Positions 58,401 through 64,000 of a stretch of DNA of 64,000 nucleotides are shown here, in pieces (the first letter of the stretch is position 1; each line of letters opens with the position of its first letter). A program made the position numbers and the translations under genes. The stretch covers positions 216,501 to 280,500 of the forward strand of contig JAOTON010001682.1 in assembly GCA_034440635.1 (NCBI GenBank). Reading direction: 5' to 3'. This DNA comes from Lepas anatifera. Taxonomy: Eukaryota; Arthropoda; Thecostraca; Lepadidae. The notes under the pieces were generated by a model. That model did not search any database. It saw only the letters and a program-made list of their open reading frames with translations, and was not told where the DNA came from.

Positions 58401-61400
58401 GTTCCTCCTCCCTCAGATGGAGCTGGACTCCCTCTTCACTAAGTGTCCGTGACTGACGTGCCTCCTCCCTCAGGTGGAGCTGGACTCCCTCTTGACTAAG
58501 TGTCCGTGACTGACGGTCCTCCTCCCTCAGGTGGAGCAGGACTTCCTCTTGACGAAGTGTCCGTGACTGACGGCCTCCTTCCTCAGGTGGAGCTGGACTC
58601 CCTCTTGACTAATTAACCAAGTGTCCGTGACTGACGGTCCTTTTCCCCCAGGTGGAGCTGGACTCCCTCCTGACTGACGAGCAGCTGAGCAACTGCCCAG
58701 TACTCATCCTGGGAAACAAGATCGACAAACCCGCCGCCGTCAGTGAGGATGAGCTGAGGAACATCCTCGGACTCTACGGGCAGACCACCGGAAAGGTGAG
58801 AAACGCTGCCGCTGGCGCTTCTGCTGTTACCTGTGTGTCAGTATCGACTGGGAGCCGACCTCTGGGAGATGGGCGTTACCTATGTGACTTTCGTTGCCGG
58901 TGCGCCCTAAAAGCCCGAACATGAAGGTGGTGGACCTATGGGGGTTTTGCGGTCAGATATCAGGCATGTCTGTTGGGAAAAGGCTGGACGCGTATTGCTG
59001 TGTTCATCAGTCACTGAGTCCCTTCACCGCTATTGCTATTCTTGGTCATTATATAATTATTAGCTGGTCGGATTTAGGTTTTTTCTTCAAAGTAACGGAT
59101 CGTTGTTCATTAGATGCATTTTTTGGTGCTGATTACGATGCACTCATCGAAATGCAATTTTCAACTTTGGTGGCCCACTCGAGTTGAAGATTTTCATTTT
59201 GCCCAATTTTCCACTTTTGACTCACCTTCAACCCTTACTACCAACGAGGTGCAAAATTGCACTGGGTTGGTAGTTGGTTCATTGGTGTTCCATTCGTTTT
59301 GTTTTTGTTGTTATAACTTGACACATAACGGTTATTTTTGCTTATTATCTCCGCTTTTAGTTGAGTTTGCACTGGCTCTCCATAGATGGCGCTAGCGGCG
59401 TGACATGGTAAGTGAATACTGATTTCCTCGGGGATCGGGAATGTGAACAGCAACGTGAAGGTGAGAAACAATTACGAATTGGATTGTATAAACGCACTTA
59501 AAGAGCTGTTTTCAAGCAGCTTTGAAGTTGTTAACACTGTTTCTCAGGTATTTTAAGCATGCCATGTCCAAATATGCTGCTGCTGCTGAAGTCCCGACCA
59601 TAACCTTTATCAATAGACGCAGGAACCGTGGGGGCTGTGGTGGTGGCTGTTGCACCCAACTTTCAGAGTGTGGCAGCAGCTCCAACCCCTCCCCCAGTTT
59701 CTCTATTAACATTTAGTGATATGCCTAATCACCCCGGCCATACCAACGCGGAAGTCCTTCCTCCAACTACACCTTTCCTCCGACTAAAATAGTCTTCCGC
59801 CTATGCCTTCACCGACTGAATTTTCCGTATTTGCGCCAAAAGACTCTGCAGTAACCCTACTTTGACTGAAGAGAGGGCATCAGTTTTGAGGCTAGTGACG
59901 TCAGCCCAGTCTCCTCTGACATATTTAGAGGTCGTTGTGGCCCAGAGGAGAATTATATGTTTTAGGTATACGGATAGGATTGATAATTTTTAACGTTGTG
60001 GTCCAGCAGAAAAAATCGACCGGTTTGCCATTATGCAAACATTTTATTACAAACATGACATTGGTCACCAGGTTTTAAGGACCGAAGAAAATATGTTGTA
60101 TGAAATCCTAAAATTTCCAACGACTTCCAACGACTAGACATCTTGCACTAGTTGCATTGAATAATTCACATACCGGCATAATCCAACTTCTACGTTATGT
60201 TCTCCGTGCAGTTTTATGTTTCCTCTGAACAAAATTCAACATGGACGGACGGTAATATTTGCAAAAACAAAAGAGCCAGCCGTGAGTTGGTATGTCATAG
60301 GGCACCTTGTTATGACAAGAATTAGACTCATGGAGGAGCAGAGCAAGATGAGTGCCATATTCTTATGAAGTATCAATAACAGGGTAACGGCTGAGATTAT
60401 GGATGTAGTGCAAGCGACACTGCCTCACACGTGCAAAACAGGCCGTGCTGAAGGAACTAAGAGGGCTTTAGAAAGAAAGAGAGACAAAAGAAGCATGTAA
60501 ACAGGTTTCGAAGCGAGCTGCTACATCAACTGCCGCGATGGATTCGCTGATTGATATCAGCAGCCGAGAACGTGAGCCTGAACTAGTAGAAGACAGTGTA
60601 TCTGGCCAACCAGCCAGTGCCAGACGTATTCAGACAGGCCGCCTCGATCAGGAAACCACAGCGCGATGGCAGAGGAGGCTCAGCGAGCGGGTCGAGCAGT
60701 CATAAGAGGAGCAGCCGTCACCTCCCCGAGTCAACAGGCGACGGCCGGGACAGAAACACGCCTGTGGAAACTGGTGTTTCAGGTAGCGCTATCATCTGCT
60801 AGGCTATAATGACTTGGTAATCCTGATCAAAGGGATATTATCTGTGTATGAACAATGCTATTATCAGAAACCAGTCTGCTCATAAATCCTATCAGAACAC
60901 CCACAAGCTATATATTTATATATTTTTTAAACACTGCCCAGTCGTTCAAGTTCATAACTCACAAACCACAAGGAAGGATAGGCCGTAGAAGAACGACAAG
61001 TAATGCCTACCATTTTTATGTTTTATGAGTTATGGAACCGTAATGAAGGATAAGAGAAGGACAAGCAATACGTACCATGTCTTATGGTTTATGAGCTATT
61101 GACAGTGAACGACTTGGACAGTGTTTTGAAAAATATATGTACATATAGCTTGTGGGTGTTTGTTAGAATTGATGAGCAGACTGGTTTTTGAAAATAGCAT
61201 TGCTCATACACAGATAATATCCCTTTGATCGGGATTACCGAATCATTATAGCTTAGCAGATGATAGCGTTACCTGAAACACCAGTTTCCACAGGCGTGTT
61301 TGCTGTCTCGGCCGTCGCCTGTTGACTCGGGGAGGTGACGGCTGCTCGACCCGCTCGCTGAGCTCTCCTCTGCCATCGTGCTGTGGTTTCCTGATCAGGC

Positions 61401-63072
61401 TTCTGTCTGAAGACGTCTGGCACTTGGCTGTCGGCCGAAAACTGTCTTCTGCTAGTCAGGCTCAAGTTCTCGGCTACTGGTATCAAACAGCGAATCCATC
61501 GCAGCTGGTTGAGCTCGCTTGCCAAACTTGTTTGTGTTTTTTTGTACTCTTTCTTTCCAAGCCCTTTAGTTCCTTCGTATGGCCTATTTCGTGTTGAGTG
61601 ATACCGCCACACACATCCATAACCCCTGCTGTTACCTGTTCTTCCTTCTTTCTAGGAATATGACACTCATCCTTGCTCCGCTCCTCCATGAGTTCATTCT
61701 TGTCATAGAAGGCGCCCAATGATATACAAAACTCACGGTAAATCCTTTTTCTTGCAGATATAACCGTCCCTCCATTTTCATTTCGATCAGAGAACTGAAA
61801 GGAAAAGATAACGTAAGCACTTAGATTATGCCGATGATTATCGATTATCATATGATTATGATTATTATCCAATGCAGCTAGTGCAAGGTGCGGAAACGTT
61901 GGAAGCTTATTTTGTGATTTCATACAACATGTTTCCTTCAGTCCTTAAAACCTGGTGACCATGCTGATACCCTGCACTTGTCAAGTAGGGTTGTGCAGTC
62001 TTTTGGGCAAATACGGAAGAATTCAGTCGTGGGCATAGGTGGGAGACTATTTTAGTCGGAGGAAGGTTAGTTGGAGGAAGGGGCTTCCACGTTGGTATGG
62101 CCGGGGTGATTAGGCATATCACTTAAATGTTAATGAAGTTCCGAATCGGCTCAAACGGGGCGGGGTTAGAGCTGCTGCCACACTCTGAAAGTTGGGTGCA
62201 ACAGCCACCACACAGCCCGAAGGTTCCTGCGTCTATTGGTAGGGTTATGGTCGGGACTTCGGAGCAGCATATTTGGACATGGCATGCTTAAAATACCTGA
62301 GAAACAGTGTTAACACTTCGTGCTGCTTGAAAACAGCTTTTAAGTGCGTTTATACAATCAATTCGCATTGTTTTCACCTTTCGTTGTGTTCATTCCTCCC
62401 CAGGAAATCAGTATTCACTTACATGTCCGCCGCTAGCGCCATCTTGAGAGCCTGCGCTCACTAAAGCGGATATGACAAGCAAAAATAACCATTATGTGTG
62501 CAAGTTATAACAACAAAAACAAAGCGAATGGAACACCATGAACCAAACTATCAACCCAGGCATTTTTGCACCTCGTTGGTAATATGGGTTGATGGTGAGC
62601 CAAAAGTGGAATTGGGCAAAATGAAAACTTCAACTCAGGGCCACAAAGTTTTCGAAAATTGCATTTTGATGAGCGCATCGTTATCAGCATCAAAAATGCA
62701 TCTAATGAACAACGATCCGTTACTTTCTGAAGAAAAACCTAAATCCGACCAGGCTAATAATTATTAAATATGATCTGAATTTGGGTGATTCAAGCTTTCT
62801 ATTTTTCGTAGATTTTTTAATATGGTTATGCGAACATCCTGCGGGCGGCTTCCATGATATACCCCCATTGGACGTTCCTGGAATTTTGTAGTGGATGGTG
62901 TTGTGGGTAGCCTGATAACCAGCTGTAGCTTTAGTGACCCCGGTTTCGTCCCCAGATGAAGATCCCCCGCTCGGATCTGGCGGGTCGTCCTCTGGAGCTG
63001 TTCATGTGCTCAGTCCTCAAGCGGCAGGGCTACGGCGAGGGGTTCCGTTGGCTGGCTCAGTACATCGACTGA
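40399..63072 (+). CDS. SAR1: SAR1 small GTPase (COPII coat)
   Basis: SAR1 is the Arf-family GTPase that starts COPII vesicle budding at endoplasmic reticulum exit sites. Coding exons 40399-40441, 53306-53425, 54364-54521, 58652-58795 and 62956-63072 join in phase to 193 residues, the length of the fly protein. The N-terminal amphipathic segment reads [15 protein letters not shown]. The P-loop is GLDNAGKT (27-34), the DLGGH motif with the catalytic His is at 70-74, NKID at 129-132, the CSV motif at 173-175, and the end is [14 protein letters not shown]. Residues 156-159 are MKIP where relatives have GK/GS-type residues. TTTTCAG at 40373 before the ATG suggests a non-coding exon upstream. Intron 1 is 12.9 kb and, like introns 3 and 4, full of repeats. 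Acceptors of exons 2 and 4 are preceded by tandem decoy copies. Confidence 0.96.
42670..42698. promoter_or_regulatory. Three CACGTG E-boxes within 29 bp
   Basis: CACGTG at 42670-42675, 42677-42682 and 42693-42698, two of them inside a repeated TATTATCACGTGA. Such clusters bind bHLH factors; use here is unproven. Confidence 0.4.
43691..43938 (-). repeat. Tandem pair of tRNA-derived repeats (136-bp period)
   Basis: On the minus strand each copy has GAACAGTGGTTAAAACC or its near copy (A box) and GGGTTCCATTCCC-like sequence (B box). The order cccactgtctctgccgtcccggcggtaagtcagtgg repeats at 43691 and about 43827. It is a different SINE family from the one at 39559. Confidence 0.65.
43999..44129. 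mobile_element. 131-bp hAT-like MITE (CACTGGCGGATGCAGG family)
   Basis: Begins CACTGGCGGATGCAGG and ends CTGCATCCGACCCTG. Flanks TCGTAAGA and TCGTGAGA differ at one base, so an 8-bp duplication is visible. Confidence 0.78.
44655..44792. mobile_element. Second member of the CACTGGCGGATGCAGG family
   Basis: Begins CACTGGTGGATTCGG and ends CTGGATCCGACCCTG. The interior gagcaattcccccaaacc and tttttgccgattttctttt blocks match the copy at 43999. No clear target duplication. Confidence 0.7.
45378..45420. promoter_or_regulatory. Palindromic E-box next to an inverted CCAAT
   Basis: GGTCACGTGACC is a perfect 12-bp palindrome at 45378-45389, with GATTGG 26 bp further. This is a USF/TFEB plus NF-Y type arrangement. 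No transcript start is demonstrated. Confidence 0.3.
45755..45820 (-). repeat. tRNA-like relic, probably SINE head
   Basis: On the minus strand GTGGTAGCGCG and GGGTTCAAATCCC resemble A and B boxes, with a CTTTCAC loop as in tRNA-Glu. The acceptor stem does not pair, so this is not a working tRNA. Confidence 0.45.
46414..46574. mobile_element. hAT-like MITE (CAGTGGCGG family)
   Basis: Begins CAGTGGCGGGTCCAGG and ends in a degraded inverse (gtatcctcccctgg). Interior blocks tcttgagccccc and tgcatttaccatagg fit the family. Confidence 0.7.
47768..47928. mobile_element. 161-bp foldback MITE with about 45-bp inverted repeats
   Basis: GTTACTTTCTGACCGTCTTCAGGTGTTAGAAATTGTGG opens the element and its near-perfect reverse complement closes it. 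The middle is about 70 bp. A fragment with the same left and middle part lies at about 48346-48412. Confidence 0.75.
48503..48655. mobile_element. hAT-like MITE (CAGTGGCGG family)
   Basis: Begins CAGTGGCGGATGTAGG and ends GTATCCGCCACTG with the family interior (ggctcgagcctcc, ccaactataggcac). Confidence 0.78.
49100..49170. repeat. (GAT)n microsatellite
   Basis: About 70 bases of mostly GAT triplets with a few GTG interruptions. Confidence 0.9.
49752..50128. repeat. Minisatellite, about 38-bp unit, roughly ten copies
   Basis: The unit is close to cgtggattggatatccggatggatccctgag. Copies are diverged and vary in length. Confidence 0.85.
51690..51882 (+). repeat. Complete tRNA-derived SINE with 9-bp target duplication
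   Basis: The head has TTGGCTTAGTGGATAG (A box), anticodon-like loop CTTTTAA and GGGTTCAAGTCCC (B box). The body and tail are as in the copy at 39559. TGGGGGGCT flanks it on both sides (51681-51689, 51883-51891). Confidence 0.88.
51900..52816. other. Intronic stretch with no recognised element
   Basis: Short reading frames only, without domains or splice support. Confidence 0.35.
52817..53305 (+). repeat. Tandem 167-170 bp repeat carrying decoy copies of the SAR1 exon 2 acceptor
   Basis: Branch-point-like sequence, pyrimidine tract, CAG and about 27 nt of exon 2 occur three times, with exon-like starts at 52969, 53136 and 53306. Only the third continues as the real exon. In the first two the exon piece reads LYNKSGKL and then TAG. 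The tail of a further, truncated unit precedes the first. Confidence 0.88.
53306..53425 (+). CDS. SAR1: SAR1 coding exon 2 (residues 15-54 plus split codon)
   Basis: Acceptor TCTGTCAG, donor A|GTGAGT in phase 1. Carries the P-loop GLDNAGKT and HVPTLHP. Confidence 0.96.
53426..54363 (+). other. SAR1 intron 2
   Basis: 938 bp. The only structure seen is a three-copy repeat at 54043-54136. Ends CCTGCTTCAG. Confidence 0.6.
54043..54136. repeat. Three-copy repeat with ggttagaccgctcatca core
   Basis: ggttagac(c/t)gctca recurs at roughly 35-40 bp spacing. Confidence 0.65.
54364..54521 (+). CDS. SAR1: SAR1 coding exon 3 (residues 55-107)
   Basis: Two bases complete Thr55 of [20 protein letters not shown]. 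The exon ends [10 protein letters not shown] at donor AAG|GTGAGG, phase 0. Confidence 0.96.
54909..55085 (+). repeat. tRNA-derived SINE with a divergent head
   Basis: GGGTTCAAATCCCGG serves as B box. It is followed by the shared cccgataataacctcccaacagggttagag body and gacctcagcagtcgcgtcg tail. Confidence 0.7.
55085..55195 (-). repeat. SINE tail in opposite orientation
   Basis: The reverse complement reads gtgatcccccaaatcccttcc, aacagggcgagagttggcgacgcc and ggtgcgtcgtcaaaccc, the SINE body and tail. It abuts the plus-strand SINE head to head. Confidence 0.7.
55215..55411 (+). repeat. 5' part of the decoy-acceptor minisatellite before SAR1 exon 4
   Basis: Units of 54-57 bp: gtggagctggactccctcttg, actaagtgtccgtgactgacgg, then a pyrimidine run and CAG. 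Exon-like starts at 55253, 55309 and 55363. The array continues after the LINE at 58340. Confidence 0.9.
55412..58339 (+). mobile_element. 5'-truncated RNase H-bearing LINE, inactive
   Basis: A non-LTR retrotransposon of the I/R1/Jockey assemblage. It begins upstream of the reverse transcriptase domain. RT motifs in order are [55 protein letters not shown] and the catalytic FVDDF. An RNase H follows ([46 protein letters not shown]) and then a terminal CPRCG...H...C zinc knuckle. The coding frame changes near 56155, 56345, 57650 and 57850, so it is dead. It ends in (TGA)n and is flanked by TGACGGCCTTCT on both sides (55400-55411, 58340-58351). Confidence 0.93.
58340..58651 (+). repeat. 3' part of the decoy-acceptor minisatellite before SAR1 exon 4
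   Basis: Exon-like starts at 58360 (AG lost, reads CTG), 58417, 58474, 58531 and 58587, each 56-57 bp apart, then the true exon at 58652. All copies read VELDSL(L/F)TKCP or a close variant and then TGA in the exon frame, apart from the last two (KCP changed or extra bases before the stop). Confidence 0.9.
58652..58795 (+). CDS. SAR1: SAR1 coding exon 4 (residues 108-155)
   Basis: Acceptor TTTTCCCCCAG, donor AAG|GTGAGA, 48 whole codons. Encodes [20 protein letters not shown], the NKID motif and LYGQTTGK. Chosen over the upstream copies because only this one stays open. Confidence 0.96.
59053..62766. repeat. 3.7-kb imperfect palindrome in SAR1 intron 4
   Basis: The left arm (59053 to about 60975) and the right arm (about 61085 to 62766) are reverse complements over most of their length. 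Examples are ataattattagc-tggtcggatttaggtt against its inverse at the right end, the block with the B-box-free gcatgccatgtccaaatatg, the block gatgcatt...cgatc, and caggcgacggccg with ctgtggaaactggtgtttcag. The centre (about 60975-61085) is a short non-mirrored spacer. Divergence is substantial, with indels, so the duplication is not recent. It fills nearly all of intron 4. Confidence 0.85.
62956..63072 (+). CDS. SAR1: SAR1 coding exon 5 (residues 156-193, stop)
   Basis: Acceptor CCCCAG; encodes [20 protein letters not shown] and the conserved [14 protein letters not shown] end, then TGA. Confidence 0.96.
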   Translation: MKIPRSDLAGRPLELFMCSVLKRQGYGEGFRWLAQYID

Positions 63073-64000
63073 GTCAGAGACATCTAGCGGCGGCCGGGGA
63101 AATTGAATTTGTCAACGGAGACATCTGGTGTCCATGGATAGAAGCTGAACTTCACTTCCATGTCGCGTGGGTCATGAAGTGATGAGTTGGGTCTGGCTAC
63201 GGCGATGAGTCGAGTGAAAACAACTGTGAGTTCTTATCCGGAATAGAGCCAGTGGCGTGAACAGGTCAGGAGTTGTTGACATTTCGAAATGCTATCTAGA
63301 TCAAGGGGATAGTTGTAAGCATTTTTGTAGGATGTTAGTTTCATTTGAAGCCTCTTTAGTTGATAACTCATCTTTAGAAGAAGAAAAAAACTACTCGGTA
63401 TGCGTTGCTGGTGTATCAGTCCAATAGTGGATAATCCTGCTATAAGTAACGCGGCTGACCACACCGACATCTATTGGCGATCTTCTGTAGCCTAATTTCC
63501 CGAGAATGACTGCTGCTTCCACCTAGTGGCGACACCGGCAATTAGAAGTGCGGTGAAATGGCGTCATCGTGATAAGTTACTGCGCCTGCTGCATTTTTGT
63601 GCTGGTGCATGTGTTACGCCACTTCGGAAGTGAGAGCGGTGAAGACCCTAGGCAATTCCAGTGTGAAATGCGCCCTTGCGATAATGAACAGCGTTGAGTG
63701 TATTTTTTGGGCCGGTATCAGCCTCTCCATATTGTTCCGGTAATGATGTCTAAAGTGGCATCTGTCCCCTTAGTCGAATGCTTTAAATCACTCTAAATTT
63801 CCTCCAGCTGTCTCTGTTTAGGAAGCAAAGAACGTTCCACCGGCAAATGTCCGTGTCTCGAGCGTGAGTGCATGATTGGCTCTTCTGTGTTTGGTTGCGA
63901 TTGTGACTGAAAGTGAAAGAGAGAATGCTTTACCCGAGGTTCTGTATTGCGTAGCGCGTGGTTTTATATCGACGGGCCTTGTGGACTGAGGATGCTGATT
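63073..64000. other. 3' flank of SAR1
   Basis: Presumed 3' UTR and beyond. I see no clear AATAAA signal and no second gene before the window ends. Confidence 0.45.

Noticed and set aside
58360..58620. Additional short SAR1 exons (tandem alternative exons)
   Set aside because: Copies carry only the exon start, run into a stop or noise, and have no donor site.

Overview
This is nuclear DNA of an invertebrate animal. Intron-containing genes with GT/AG junctions, a tRNA-Trp gene family of metazoan type, hAT-like and TTAA-targeting miniature transposons, tRNA-derived SINEs and an RNase H-bearing LINE all support that. Weak clues lean to an arthropod or a close relative: a secreted Gly/Tyr-rich protein gene whose first coding exon holds only three codons and splits the signal peptide, a TATA plus CAGT-type initiator, and a short (TTAGG)n run. 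SAR1 would also fit a mollusc-like animal. The radial-spoke gene implies a species with motile 9+2 axonemes. I do not name a species.

Layout. 0.7-9.3 kb: twelve tRNA-Trp(CCA) genes or relics on both strands, built from inverted duplications of shared flanks and interrupted by a piggyBac-like miniature element. 9.9-12.2 kb: one hAT-like element and non-coding DNA. 12.26-21.61 kb (+): a complete eight-exon radial spoke head gene (RSPH4A/RSPH6A type, 522 aa), all junctions phase-compatible. 21.6-27.3 kb: intergenic DNA with hAT-like MITEs, two of them nested. 27.3-30.9 kb (+): a three-exon gene for a secreted Gly-Tyr repeat protein, with two single-base G-run expansions that break the frame. 31-40.3 kb: intergenic DNA with MITEs, a SINE and a perfect hairpin. 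40.40-63.07 kb (+): a complete five-coding-exon SAR1 GTPase gene (193 aa) whose introns are filled with repeats.

The three protein genes work in unrelated processes: ciliary motility, extracellular structure or defence, and COPII vesicle budding. The most unusual structure is in SAR1. Two of its acceptor sites are each preceded by tandem copies of the acceptor plus the first 24-27 nt of the exon, giving arrays of decoy 3' splice sites whose reading frames hit stops. The larger array was later split by a 2.9-kb LINE with a 12-bp target duplication. SAR1 intron 4 also holds a 3.7-kb imperfect palindrome. All calls were made by eye on the sequence, without a database search.
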